Of a DNA stretch of 49,358 nucleotides, positions 32,800 to 41,371 are shown one piece after another. Each line of letters opens with the position of its first letter. Position 1 is the first letter of the stretch. The stretch is from positions 1-49,358 of the forward strand of contig JAKPTG010000084.1 in NCBI GenBank assembly GCA_029571005.1, in the 5' to 3' direction. The stretch is from Candidatus Fermentibacterota bacterium. GTDB lineage: Bacteria; Fermentibacterota; Fermentibacteria; Fermentibacterales; JCC-6. A program made the position numbers and the translations under genes. The notes beneath the pieces were generated by a model. It was not told where the DNA came from. It searched no databases and worked only from the letters and a program-made list of their open reading frames with translations.

Positions 32800-33218
32800 G
32801 GATCCGCCGTTAGGCCGCTGCCCCGCTCCCGGCGCCCTTTGCCCCTGCATGTGGAATCCGGAGACGCCTCCGGAACCCTTCGGCATCCGGCCGTCTCCGT
32901 CTCCTGCAACGTCGTCCCTCGACATCAGGGGCACATCGGAGTTTCCCGCCCTTGTCGGAGTCGTCCTGTTCGATCTCCCGGGAAGGCCGGCGGCGGGTCC
33001 GGGGTGCTGCCGGTGCCTTCGGCGGAGCCGGTGACGGCGGGTTCGTCCGCCGGGCCTCGGGCGGGGTGGTGATGGAGTGTCGGGCGACTCCCCGGCCCCG
33101 GGTCCGCCCCGGGGGGCGTGCTTCCTGGCTTATGCCGCCGAGGCGCGGTATCTTTCGGCGCGGTTCGTCATTTTCTGACGCTGAAAGAAACCGGGGTGCT
33201 TGGAAAGGCGGGTTTCCC
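32800..33218 (+). other. 419 bp without a convincing gene
   Basis: No open frame here has a ribosome site, family motif or sensible composition. It holds a perfect 7 bp hairpin with a 4-base loop (TCCGGAG/CTCCGGA, 32857-32874), possibly a U-less terminator for the CotH operon. Near 33167-33181 is a CGTCA/TGACG hairpin flanked by outer CTTTC/GAAAG arms. A TATCTT box at about 33150 could be a -10 for thiF. No match to RNase P, tmRNA, SRP RNA or a TPP riboswitch core was seen by eye. Confidence 0.4.
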
Positions 33219-34019
33219 TTGGGCGACGGGGAAGAGATTTTCAGAGACAATCCGCCGGGCCTGCGGGACAGGCTGAGGGGGCTCAGGGCCGGGATTGCGG
33301 GTTGCGGCGGCATCGGAAGCAACGTGGCGCTGCTGCTGGCCAGGGCCGGGGTGGGGAGCCTGCTTCTGGTGGACAACGACAGGGTGGAGGAAAGAAACCT
33401 CAACCGGCAGTGCTACTTCAGGGAGCACGTGGGTATGCCGAAGGTGAAGGCCCTGGCCGGCCTGATCCGGGCGACGGGGGCGGAAACCGGGCTTGACGCC
33501 GTCGAGGCGGCGATAGTTCCGGGGAATGCGGCGGAACTGTTCCGGGGGTGTCACGTTCTCGTGGAGGCCCTGGATCTGGACGAGGCCAAGGAGATGCTTC
33601 TGACCGTATGGCTTACGGAGCTGCCCGGGGTTCCGGTGGTGGCATGCAGCGGTCTGGCGGGCATGGGCGATGCGGGCGATGTGCGGGTGGATCGGCGGGG
33701 GACCCTCACCATGGTGGGCGACGGCTCTTCCGAACTGAGCGGAGGCACACTGTCCGCCAGGGTCGGTCTGGTGGCCTCCCTCATGGCTCTGGAGGCGGTA
33801 AGGGTGCTGGCGGGGGAGAGGGGCCCCTGTGAAACCTGTGCGGATCCGTGCTCTCCCGGGGTGGAACTCGCCTGCGACGGCGTCGGGGTCCCCCTGTCGG
33901 GGTTTCCCGCCCGGGCCCTGGACGGCGCCGTGAGGGGCATGCTCTCCACCTTCAGGGGAGTGAACCCCTCGGGGGACATACTCCTCAGGCTTCGGAAACG
34001 GAAGAGTCCCGGCGACTGA
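33219..34019 (+). CDS. thiF: ThiF-type sulfur-carrier adenylyltransferase
   Basis: 266 residues of the E1-like superfamily, closest to the stand-alone ThiF of anaerobes. Rossmann motif GIAGCGGIGSNVALLLARAGVG, then VDNDRVEERNLNRQCYF with the Asp and Arg residues that bind ATP, then GMPKVKAL and VVACSGLAGMGD. It would adenylate the C-terminal Gly of ThiS; a ThiS-like protein is at 18.0 kb. A ~60-residue C-terminal extension has a Cys cluster (CETCADPC). The start is uncertain: TTG 33219 fits family length, and ATG 33132 gives an Arg-rich extension without a ribosome site. Confidence 0.82.
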   Translation: MGDGEEIFRDNPPGLRDRLRGLRAGIAGCGGIGSNVALLLARAGVGSLLLVDNDRVEERNLNRQCYFREHVGMPKVKALAGLIRATGAETGLDAVEAAIVPGNAAELFRGCHVLVEALDLDEAKEMLLTVWLTELPGVPVVACSGLAGMGDAGDVRVDRRGTLTMVGDGSSELSGGTLSARVGLVASLMALEAVRVLAGERGPCETCADPCSPGVELACDGVGVPLSGFPARALDGAVRGMLSTFRGVNPSGDILLRLRKRKSPGD

Positions 34020-34232
34020 CCCCCGGAACGGGCAGTTACGGCGGGGAACGCCGGCCTCGGGGGCGGTTCGTGAGCAACCGGCCCTTCGGGTTCCAGCGGC
34101 TCTCGGCGGAGCTTTTCGACCGGGGCCCTGTGCCGTGCAGTTCCGGCGGCCCGTCCCGGCTGCCCCGGTTCCCCCCGGATCGGATATATTCCCCCCTGAG
34201 TCTTGTTCGGGAATACCTGTAAAAGGAAGGGT
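34020..34232 (+). other. Intergenic region before purF
   Basis: 213 bp with no gene seen. It contains a CGGCG/CGCCG hairpin (34039-34053) just after thiF without a T-tract and a TATATT box at about 34186-34191 that may be a -10 element; no good -35 is seen. Together with the following small ORF the purF leader is about 350 bp. Confidence 0.35.
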
Positions 34233-34371
34233 CATGTCCGGGGAACCGAAGCGTGTCTCCGTCGCCGGAGGGGTGCTTTCTTTCCGGGGAAACGGTGCGG
34301 GTGGGGCGTTTTCAGGGCCGCTTCCCCTTTTCGCCGGCTTCGCGCCGTCGGCGGGGAGGCGCCCGGAATGA
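34233..34371 (+). CDS. Possible 45-residue leader ORF upstream of purF
   Basis: An ATG at 34233 is preceded by AAGGAAGGG 3-4 nt upstream, one of the better ribosome sites around. The frame runs 45 codons, Gly/Pro-rich (MSGEPKRVSVAGGVLSF, ending APSAGRRPE). Its TGA overlaps the purF ATG (ATGA), which would couple purF translation to it. The product resembles no known protein, so it may be a regulatory leader peptide or chance. Confidence 0.35.
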
Positions 34372-35810
34372 ACCGTCCCGGGGAGTACTGCGGGCTCTGC
34401 GGCGTGATCGGAAGCCGGACGGCTCCGTCGGCCCTGGCGGCGGAGGGGCTTCTGGCCCAGCAGCACCGGGGGCAGGAAGCCGCCGGGGTCGCAGCCCTTA
34501 CGGATAACGGGCGGATACTGCTCCATAAACGCAAGGGCCTGGTTTCCGAGGCCATGGCGGATGCTCCTAAGGCCCTCTTCGACGGCTCGGTTAAGGCGGC
34601 GGTAGGCCATGTGAGGTACGGGACCTTCGGCGGCGACGACATTCTGAACGCCCAACCCATACTGGTGAGCATGGCGGGGATACCGGTTGCCATCGCCCAC
34701 AACGGGACGATCAGCAATGCCGGCAGCATCCGCCGGGACCTGCAGCGGAAGGGCCACATCCTCCAGACGGGAACCGACACCGAGATAGTGCTCCACCTCA
34801 TGAGCCGCGAGCTGGAGCGGAACAACTACAACATGAGGCGCTGTTTCGATATAGCCCTCTCCAAGCTCGAAGGGGCCTTCTGCCTGCTCCTGCTCACCCC
34901 GGAGGGGATGTACGCCGTCAGGGACCCCCTGGGCTTCAGACCCCTCTGCCTGGGGCGGATTCCCGAAGGCGGGTGGGTGGTGGCCAGCGAATCCATCGCC
35001 TTCTCCATGACCGGGGCTGAGTACGTCAGGGAGATCGGGGCCGGGGAAATCGTCTTCTTCTCCGGAGACGGATCCCGGCCCTCCGTCGCCCGCTTCGATG
35101 GTGCGGCGGAGCTGTTCCGATCCGGTGACGGGCTGGCCCAGTGCATCTTCGAGCATGTCTATTTCGCCAGGCCCGGGAGCATGGTCTTCGGCGACAGCGT
35201 GTACCGGGTGCGGCTGGAGATGGGCAGGCGGCTGGCCCGGGAGCACCCGGCGGACTGTGACGTGGTCGTGCCGGTTCCGGACAGTGGGATGTTTGCAGCC
35301 ATTGGCTATTCCCGGGAGTCGGGGGTGGACCTGGACATGGGATTCACCCGGAACCACTACGTGGGAAGAACCTTCATAGACCCCACCCAGGCCGCCCGGC
35401 AGTCCATGGTGATGAGGAAGATTCAGCCGATCCCGAGCGCGGTGGCCGGCAAACGGGTTTGCGTGGTGGAGGACAGCATAGTCCGGGGGACCACCAGCAT
35501 AACCCGTATCAAGGCCCTCAGGGAGGCCGGCGCCAGGGAAGTGCACATGCGGGTGAGCTGCCCGCCCCACCGGCATGCCTGCTACTTCGGGATTGACTTC
35601 CCGCAGCAGGATAAACTCATCGCCCACGACAGAAGTGTTACCGAGGTGGCCCGTATCCTGGGGCTGGACAGCCTTGCCTACCTTTCGGTCGAAGGCATGC
35701 TTTCGTGTGTCGGGGCCCATCCTGTCCGGGACTACTGTACGGCCTGCTTCACCGGCGAGTACCCGGTGCTTCCCCCCTCGGATGGTTACCCGGGAAAGGA
35801 GGAGCCGTGA
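34368..35810 (+). CDS. purF: Amidophosphoribosyltransferase
   Basis: First committed step of purine synthesis: PRPP plus glutamine to phosphoribosylamine. 480 residues. A 10-residue propeptide precedes the N-terminal nucleophile Cys11 (in YCGLCGVIGS), as in the Bacillus-type enzyme. Glutaminase motifs QQHRGQEAAG, GHVRYGTFG and AHNGTISN. The PRPP site is VCVVEDSIVRGTTS. C-terminal Cys residues (CPPHRHACYF and DYCTACFTGEYP) match the 4Fe-4S ligands of the clostridial/Bacillus type. The start at 34368 gives the right propeptide length. It overlaps guaA as GTGA. Confidence 0.97.
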   Translation: MNRPGEYCGLCGVIGSRTAPSALAAEGLLAQQHRGQEAAGVAALTDNGRILLHKRKGLVSEAMADAPKALFDGSVKAAVGHVRYGTFGGDDILNAQPILVSMAGIPVAIAHNGTISNAGSIRRDLQRKGHILQTGTDTEIVLHLMSRELERNNYNMRRCFDIALSKLEGAFCLLLLTPEGMYAVRDPLGFRPLCLGRIPEGGWVVASESIAFSMTGAEYVREIGAGEIVFFSGDGSRPSVARFDGAAELFRSGDGLAQCIFEHVYFARPGSMVFGDSVYRVRLEMGRRLAREHPADCDVVVPVPDSGMFAAIGYSRESGVDLDMGFTRNHYVGRTFIDPTQAARQSMVMRKIQPIPSAVAGKRVCVVEDSIVRGTTSITRIKALREAGAREVHMRVSCPPHRHACYFGIDFPQQDKLIAHDRSVTEVARILGLDSLAYLSVEGMLSCVGAHPVRDYCTACFTGEYPVLPPSDGYPGKEEP

Positions 35811-37348
35811 TACCGGGCGGAGTGGCGATCCTGGATTTCGGCAGCCAGTATTCCCAGTTGATAGCCCGTCGGATCAGGGAGCTTGGGGTTTACTGCGAGC
35901 TGCTTCCCGGCGATGCTCCGATGGAGACGGTCATGGGGATGCGGCCCGGAGCGGTCATCTTCTCGGGGAGTCCGTACAGTGTTTACGCTCCGGGGGCGCC
36001 CCGGCCGGCCCCGGAGATTCTGAAGTCGGACCTCCCGATTCTGGGCGTCTGTTACGGGATGCAGCTTTTGGCGCACCTGTCCGGAGGCAGGGTCGAGGGG
36101 GGGCATCACGGGGAGTTCGGTTCCGCGAAGGTTTTCCCCTCCGGGGACAGTGCGCTTTTCCGGGGGCAGAAACCGGGGCTTCAGGCCTGGATGAGCCACG
36201 GAGACAGGGTCACCGCCCTTCCTCCCGGGTACACGGTCGCCGCCTTCACGGAACTCCTTCCCATAGCGGCCATGGAGAATCCATCGGCGAAGCGGTACGG
36301 TGTGCAGTTCCACCCGGAGGTGCACCACACCGTCTTCGGCGTCGAACTCATCGGAAGGTTCCTCTTCGACATAGCGGGGCTCGAACCGCGCTGGAACATG
36401 AATGCTTATGCGGAGGAGGCCTGCAAGACCATCCGCCGGGAACTCGGCCCCGACGGACGGGTTATACTGGGGCTCTCCGGCGGTGTGGACAGCTCCGTCG
36501 TGGCGGCCCTGCTCCACAGGGCGGTCCCCGGCAGGTTCACCCCTATTTTCGTGGATAACGGCCTTCTGAGGGAGGGCGAGCGGGCCCAGGTGGAGAAGAC
36601 CTTCCGGGACCATTTCGGAATGCCTCTGGTGGTCATTGACGGTACGGACCGTTTTCTGGAGGAACTCCGGGGGGTGGAAGACCCCGAGGCCAAAAGGAAG
36701 ATAATCGGCAGGGTTTTCATAGAACTGTTCGAGGAGGCCGCATCCGCCGTCCCGGGGGTCACCCACCTGGCCCAGGGGACTCTTTACCCCGATGTCATCG
36801 AGAGCGTGAGCTTCCGGGGCCCGTCCGTCACCATCAAGACCCATCATAACGTGGGGGGGCTTCCGGAGAAGATGAAACTGAAGCTCCTGGAACCCCTCAG
36901 GGAGTTGTTCAAGGACGAGGTCCGGGAACTGGGACGTGAGCTGGGGCTTCCCGGGCACATCGTTGACAGGCATCCCTTCCCCGGCCCCGGCCTGGCGGTG
37001 CGGATACTGGGTCCGGTGGGTCGCGATGACCTTGACCTTCTGCGGAAAATTGACTCGGTGTTCACGGGTTACCTCCGGGACCACAACCTGTACCGGGAGA
37101 TCTGGCAGGCCTTCGCCGTGCTTCTCCCGCTGAGGACCGTGGGGGTCATGGGGGACGAGAGGACCTACCACCGGGTTGTGGCCCTCCGGGCGGTCACCAG
37201 CATCGACGGCATGACCGCCGACTGGTATCGGATGGATCCGGCGCACATGGCCGGGCTGGCCGGTGAGATAGTCAACCGGGTTCCGGGGGTGAATCGGGTG
37301 GTTTACGATATCTCGTCGAAGCCTCCGGCAACCATCGAGTGGGAATGA
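35807..37348 (+). CDS. guaA: GMP synthase (glutamine-hydrolysing)
   Basis: Makes GMP from XMP, ATP and glutamine. 513 residues. Class I amidotransferase domain first: ILDFGSQYSQLIARRI, the nucleophile in GVCYGMQLLAHL, and QFHPEVHHT for the His/Glu of the triad. The ATP pyrophosphatase domain has the P-loop LGLSGGVDSSVVAALL. The dimerisation domain ends KPPATIEWE, the usual GuaA C-terminus. The start is GTG at 35807 with AAAGGAGG 5 nt upstream, overlapping the purF stop. Confidence 0.97.
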   Translation: MIPGGVAILDFGSQYSQLIARRIRELGVYCELLPGDAPMETVMGMRPGAVIFSGSPYSVYAPGAPRPAPEILKSDLPILGVCYGMQLLAHLSGGRVEGGHHGEFGSAKVFPSGDSALFRGQKPGLQAWMSHGDRVTALPPGYTVAAFTELLPIAAMENPSAKRYGVQFHPEVHHTVFGVELIGRFLFDIAGLEPRWNMNAYAEEACKTIRRELGPDGRVILGLSGGVDSSVVAALLHRAVPGRFTPIFVDNGLLREGERAQVEKTFRDHFGMPLVVIDGTDRFLEELRGVEDPEAKRKIIGRVFIELFEEAASAVPGVTHLAQGTLYPDVIESVSFRGPSVTIKTHHNVGGLPEKMKLKLLEPLRELFKDEVRELGRELGLPGHIVDRHPFPGPGLAVRILGPVGRDDLDLLRKIDSVFTGYLRDHNLYREIWQAFAVLLPLRTVGVMGDERTYHRVVALRAVTSIDGMTADWYRMDPAHMAGLAGEIVNRVPGVNRVVYDISSKPPATIEWE

Positions 37349-38040
37349 CCGGAACTCTGGTGAACACCGCCGCGGTGATCGCGGGTGGAACCCTGGGGAG
37401 CCTCCTGGGAACACGCTTCCCCGAGCGTGTTCAACGGACGGTCATGCAGGCCGTCGGGCTCTTCACCCTGGCAATGGGAGTGGAGATGTTCCTGGAGGCG
37501 GCCAGCACGATAGTCGTTCTCGGAGGAATCATCTCCGGCGGCATCATCGGTGAGGCTCTGGAGTTGGAGGACAGGATTCAGGCCCTGGGCGAGAGGCTGA
37601 AGGGCTGGTGTTCCGCGGTTCCCTTCCTTGCCCGCGGTGATTTCACCAGGGGTTTCGTGACCGCCGGCCTGGTTTTCTGCACCGGCCCCATGACCGTGGT
37701 GGGCTCCATGCAGGACGGCCTTCGGGGGGACCCATCGCTGCTGATCATGAAGAGCACCCTGGACTTCTTCGCCGGGATGTCCTTCGCGGCCGCCATGGGC
37801 ATGGGAGTGACGTTCGCCGCGGTGATAGTGCTGGTTTTTCAGGGGGGGCTGACCCTTGGAGCCTCCGCACTGTCGGGTATTCTCAGCGAAGCCATGACGG
37901 CGGACATGACCGCGGCCGGCGGGGTGATCCTGGTCGGCCTGGCGCTGGTTCTTCTGGACGTGTGCCGGGTGAAGGCCGCCGCCCTGTTGCCGGCCCTGGT
38001 TACGGCACCCGCCCTGTCGGCCCTTGCGGCGTCCCTGTAA
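37345..38040 (+). CDS. DUF554 family membrane protein
   Basis: 231 residues with six to seven hydrophobic segments. Family motifs are the N-terminal GTLVNTAAVIAGGTLGSLLG, GGIIGEALELEDRI, and the central FCTGPMTVVGSMQDGL. The family (YdfK-like) may be transporters, but no substrate is known. The ATG at 37345 overlaps the guaA stop (ATGA), so it belongs to the purF-guaA run. Confidence 0.88.
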   Translation: MTGTLVNTAAVIAGGTLGSLLGTRFPERVQRTVMQAVGLFTLAMGVEMFLEAASTIVVLGGIISGGIIGEALELEDRIQALGERLKGWCSAVPFLARGDFTRGFVTAGLVFCTGPMTVVGSMQDGLRGDPSLLIMKSTLDFFAGMSFAAAMGMGVTFAAVIVLVFQGGLTLGASALSGILSEAMTADMTAAGGVILVGLALVLLDVCRVKAAALLPALVTAPALSALAASL

Positions 38041-38092
38041 AGCGCTTATTATTCGCTTGTAGATTCAATGTTTGATAACTCGGGAGGTTAAC

Positions 38093-38752
38093 ATGAGAGT
38101 TCTGATTCGTACCGTTGTTCCCGCCCTTCTTATCATGGCGGTCTCGTGCGGCGACAACGATCCGTTCAACCCCGGTCGGAACGATGATTCCAGCTTCTTT
38201 CCCCTGGCGGTCGGCAACACCTGGAACTACGTCCGGATAGGGGTTTACAACGTTGACTCCCTGAGTTACACCGTAACCGGCGTTTCCACCGTGAGGATAC
38301 TGGGCACTGCGGAACACTCCGAGGGTTTCCAGGTCTTCCTGGAGGAGACCATGGTGTCCGACACCCTCCAGGGGTTCACGGTGATCAACACCGCCGACAC
38401 CAGCTACATTCGGGTGACCGGGGAAGGATTCTTCGGATACCCCAGCCTGGCGAGCACCGATTTCGGATGGACCGTGCCCTTCCCCATGGTGCCGGGGATG
38501 GTCTGGATGTTCCGGACGGAGCCCCAAACGACCGGGGAGCTGCTCAGTCTGTCGGCCACGGCGACGGTTCCCGCCGGCACCTTCGACAACTGTGCGGAGA
38601 TACGCACCACCTGGCTGGAGGGGGGTAACATGGTGAACACCACCGATTACGCGCCCAACGTGGGGATGGTGAGGAACGTCTGCACCCAGGGCGTCGGGCA
38701 GTTCACCTCCGACATCACCAGCAGGCTCACCGGCTACGAGCCGGCTCCCTGA
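38093..38752 (+). CDS. Small lipoprotein of unknown function
   Basis: 219 residues. Lipoprotein signal MRVLIRTVVPALLIMAVSC with lipobox AVSC, followed by an Asp/Asn-rich stretch (GDNDPFNPGRNDDSS) and an all-beta body (FFPLAVGNTWNYVRIGVYN). FFPLAVGNTW is a motif common in exported lipoproteins of FCB-type bacteria. Two Cys near the C-terminus could pair. GGGAGG lies 5 nt before the ATG. It stands alone between DUF554 and yitT with short gaps. Confidence 0.8.
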   Translation: MRVLIRTVVPALLIMAVSCGDNDPFNPGRNDDSSFFPLAVGNTWNYVRIGVYNVDSLSYTVTGVSTVRILGTAEHSEGFQVFLEETMVSDTLQGFTVINTADTSYIRVTGEGFFGYPSLASTDFGWTVPFPMVPGMVWMFRTEPQTTGELLSLSATATVPAGTFDNCAEIRTTWLEGGNMVNTTDYAPNVGMVRNVCTQGVGQFTSDITSRLTGYEPAP

Positions 38753-38768
38753 TAACCACCGACCCGCA

Positions 38769-39731
38769 ATGATCAGCAAGCTTGGACGAACTCTTCCGAA
38801 CAGGGACTACCTTGGCATCTTGGCCGGGGCGGCCCTGTTCGGCGTGTCCTACTCCTGGTTCCTGATACCGTTTCGGGTCTCTCCGGGAGGGGTTGCGGGG
38901 ATCGCCCAGATTCTGTACCACGTCACCGGCGTCCCGGAGAGCCTGTGGATGTTCGGCCTCAACATACCGCTGTTCATCCTGGGTTACTACCAGGTGGGCC
39001 GGCAGTTTGGAGTGCGGAGCTTCGTGGGAGTGATGCTCACCAACGGGGCATGCTGGCTTTTCGCTCCGGAGCGGCTCTCCTTCATCCCCGGCTTCTCTTC
39101 CCTGGTTTACAACGTGGCCCCCCCGGGGGAATTGCCCAGGCTCGCGGTGTTCTTTTCCGGCAGCAGCGATATGGATATTCTCCTGGTTTCCCTGGCGGGC
39201 TCCTCCCTGCTGGGGATTTCCCTCGGGCTGATCTTCCGGTTCCGGGGTTCCACCGGAGGAACGGATATTCCGGTGGCCATGCTGAAGAAGTACGCCGGGG
39301 TGACGATTTCCACCGGTTACTGGATGGTGGAGAGCTTGATAATCCTTGCGGTGGGGGTGGTCTTCCGCGACCCCAAACTGGTGATATGGGCCTACCTCAA
39401 CCTCTTCCTCACCACGAAGATGACCGACCTGTCCGCCGAGGGGATGCCCTTCGTGAAGTCGGTTTTCATTATCAGCGACCAATCCGAGGATATCCGGGAG
39501 GCCATCTTCCGGCACCTGGACCGGGGGGTGACCTTCCTGAAGAGCCAGGGGGGCTACGACAGGCGGGATCGGGATGTGATATACGTTTGTGTGCACCGGC
39601 GCCAGGTGATGGTGCTGCAGAAACTGGTGAAGGACATAGACCCGGACGCCTTCATGGTGATCCATGACGCCTACGATGTTATGGGGTACGGTTTCCGAAA
39701 GCGGGTCATAGACTACCTGGATGTTGACTGA
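38769..39731 (+). CDS. YitT family membrane protein (DUF161/DUF2179)
   Basis: 320 residues. The first ~220 residues have about six membrane helices with the family loops SWFLIPFRVSPGGVAGIAQ and RFRGSTGGTDIPVAMLKKY. The C-terminal DUF2179 domain (VKSVFIISDQSEDIREAIF, GVTFLKSQGGYDRRDRDVI, VIHDAYDVMGYGF) is a soluble ferredoxin-like fold. The transport substrate is unknown. The 3' end overlaps tatD by 11 bp. Confidence 0.92.
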   Translation: MISKLGRTLPNRDYLGILAGAALFGVSYSWFLIPFRVSPGGVAGIAQILYHVTGVPESLWMFGLNIPLFILGYYQVGRQFGVRSFVGVMLTNGACWLFAPERLSFIPGFSSLVYNVAPPGELPRLAVFFSGSSDMDILLVSLAGSSLLGISLGLIFRFRGSTGGTDIPVAMLKKYAGVTISTGYWMVESLIILAVGVVFRDPKLVIWAYLNLFLTTKMTDLSAEGMPFVKSVFIISDQSEDIREAIFRHLDRGVTFLKSQGGYDRRDRDVIYVCVHRRQVMVLQKLVKDIDPDAFMVIHDAYDVMGYGFRKRVIDYLDVD

Positions 39732-40452
39732 CACCCACTGCCACCTGGCGGACCAGCCCCTGTTCGACGACCTGCCGGGGGTTCTGGAGAGAGCCCGGAA
39801 TGCCGGTGTGAAGGCCATGGTGGTTCCGTCGTCCTCCATGGGCGACTGGGAAAGGGTGGCATCCCTGGCCCGCAGGCCCGGGATAACCGCCGCCTTCGGC
39901 GTCCATCCGTGGAACGCTCGGGAGGGGGTGGATCTGCCTTCCCTCAGAAACCGCCTGGCGGAGGCCGTCGCCCTGGGCGAGGTCGGGCTGGACTGGAAGG
40001 TGGACGTTCCCAGGAACATTCAGATGGACTGTCTGGAGGCCCAGCTCATCCTGGCCCGGGAGCTGGGGCTGCCGGTGCTGCTCCATTGCCGGGGCGCCTT
40101 CAACGAGCTGCTCGAGCTGCTGAAGGCCCATCCCCCGAAAGGGGCCGTGATCCATGCTTTCAGCCGGGGGCCCGAACTCATGAGGCGTTTTTTGGAGCAG
40201 GGCTGCCACATCGGTTTCGGAGGCGCCGTGACCCGGGCCGGCGCCGGGAACGCCAGGGCCAGCGTCGTGGAAGTGCCCGAGGACCGTTTCGTACTGGAGA
40301 CCGATGCCCCCTGGATCGGGGTTGAAGGGGGCCCTTCCGAACCATCGTCCCTGCCCAGGGTGGCCGGGACCGTGGCCTTCCTCCGGGGGGTTTCCCGGAA
40401 GCGCGTGGAAGCCGCTTCGTCGGAGTCCGCCGACAGGCTTGGGCTTTTATGA
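39721..40452 (+). CDS. tatD: TatD-family metal-dependent hydrolase
   Basis: 243 residues, amidohydrolase fold. Metal ligands: TDTHCHLAD at the N-terminus (HxH), ALGEVGLDW (Glu), LPVLLHCRGAF (His), AVIHAFSRG (His) and LETDAPWI (Asp). All are at the family positions, so the DNase/hydrolase site is intact. Slightly shorter than the usual ~255-260 residues. It overlaps yitT upstream and tcdA downstream (ATGA). Confidence 0.93.
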   Translation: MLTDTHCHLADQPLFDDLPGVLERARNAGVKAMVVPSSSMGDWERVASLARRPGITAAFGVHPWNAREGVDLPSLRNRLAEAVALGEVGLDWKVDVPRNIQMDCLEAQLILARELGLPVLLHCRGAFNELLELLKAHPPKGAVIHAFSRGPELMRRFLEQGCHIGFGGAVTRAGAGNARASVVEVPEDRFVLETDAPWIGVEGGPSEPSSLPRVAGTVAFLRGVSRKRVEAASSESADRLGLL

Positions 40453-41291
40453 TGGAAAGGCGGTTCGATCGGGTCCGGGACTTCTTCGGAGAAGGGGGGC
40501 TGAAGCGGATAAGGAGCGCCAGGGTGCTGGTGGCCGGTCTTGGGGGGGTGGGAAGCCACTGCGCCTCCGCCCTGGCCAGGACCGGGGTGGGGGAGCTGGT
40601 GCTGTGCGACTTCGACAGGGTCACCGAGACGAGCCTGAACCGCAGCGCCCTGTTCGGTCCCGGTGACGTGGGCAGGGGCAAGGCCGAGGCGGCGGCGGGA
40701 TTGCTGGCGGCCCTGTGCCCCGGAACCCGGGTTGGGTATCGCACCGTTTTCATCCACTCCGACACCCTTCCGGAACTGTTGCCCAGGGATTGCGGCCTGA
40801 TTGCGGCGGACGCCATTGACAGCCTCAACCCCAAGGCTGAACTCATTTCCTGGTGTCTGGCCCAGGGTATTCCCGTGTTCAGTAGCATGGGCGCCGCCGG
40901 CCGGCGCAACCCCTCCATGGTGAGGGTGGGGAACCTGTGGGAGTCCAGGGGCTGCCCCCTGGCGAGACAGCTTCGCCGCTGTCTGGCTAAAAGAAACGCC
41001 ATGGGCGAAGTGGAATGCGTGTACTCCGAGGAGAGGCCCCTGAAGCCCCTGCCTCCGGACCGGGACGATGCCTTGACGGTCAGGGGCAGGGTCAGGAACC
41101 GGCTGCCGAGCCTCATGACCGTACCCGGCGTCTTCGGCTACGCCCTTGCCCAACTGGTTATCGACTGGATAGTGACGGGGGTTGGCGGGAACGTATGGGA
41201 ATCGAACCCATCCGGGGTGGTTTCAGCACCCGACGCCGGATTTGAAGTCCGGGAGGGACACCAGTCCCCTTCCGCTCCCGCACATCCTTAA
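40449..41291 (+). CDS. tcdA: tRNA threonylcarbamoyladenosine dehydratase
   Basis: 280 residues of the E1-like superfamily, TcdA (CsdL/YgdL) branch, which cyclises t6A37 in tRNA to ct6A using ATP. N-terminus RRFDRVRDFFGEGGLKRIR, ATP site VLVAGLGGVGSHCASALART, then DFDRVTETSLNRSALFG. RNPSMVRVG and GVFGYALAQLVIDW are also typical. The normal protein should end about 10 residues after VIDWIV. Instead the frame continues ~35 residues (GNVWESNPSG to SPSAPAHP), translated from the antisense of a tRNA-Sec gene. The enzyme core is intact; the tail is an oddity. Confidence 0.9.
   Translation: MMERRFDRVRDFFGEGGLKRIRSARVLVAGLGGVGSHCASALARTGVGELVLCDFDRVTETSLNRSALFGPGDVGRGKAEAAAGLLAALCPGTRVGYRTVFIHSDTLPELLPRDCGLIAADAIDSLNPKAELISWCLAQGIPVFSSMGAAGRRNPSMVRVGNLWESRGCPLARQLRRCLAKRNAMGEVECVYSEERPLKPLPPDRDDALTVRGRVRNRLPSLMTVPGVFGYALAQLVIDWIVTGVGGNVWESNPSGVVSAPDAGFEVREGHQSPSAPAHP
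41183..41279 (-). tRNA. selC: tRNA-Sec (anticodon TCA)
   Basis: 97 nt on the minus strand. 5' acceptor GGGAGCG pairs with 3' CGTTCCC (one G-T). The D arm contains CTGG. The anticodon stem CCGGA/TCCGG closes the loop CTTCAAA with anticodon TCA (plus-strand 41243-41245). A long variable arm has a GGGTG/CACCC stem. The T arm ATGGG-TTCGATT-CCCAT precedes discriminator G and an encoded CCA. The extended acceptor, long variable arm and UCA anticodon are those of selenocysteine tRNA. The 8th acceptor pair would be G-A. It lies antisense to the 3' end of tcdA. Confidence 0.93.
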
Positions 41292-41305
41292 ACTTGCTCC
41301 CGACC

Positions 41306-41336
41306 CCCGGCGTTGTCAATGGAAGCGCCGGGTTTT
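41306..41336 (+). terminator. Candidate terminator downstream of tcdA
   Basis: Stem CCCGGCG (41306-41312) with CGCCGGG (41326-41332), a 13-base loop, followed by TTTT. On the minus strand the loop holds TTGACA, which could act as a -35 box for the tRNA-Sec gene, with a poor -10 (TTTAAG) 21 bp on. Confidence 0.6.
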
Positions 41337-41371
41337 ACCCCGTCCATTTTGAGCGGTTCTTCCGTCCCTGC

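Noticed and set aside
32952-33218. Upstream extension of the ThiF frame
   Set aside because: Arg-rich low-complexity codons without a ribosome site; the E1 family starts shortly before the Rossmann motif.
32800-33218. Known structural RNA (RNase P RNA, tmRNA, SRP RNA, TPP riboswitch) in the gene-free stretch
   Set aside because: None of the conserved core sequences of these RNAs could be found on either strand by eye.
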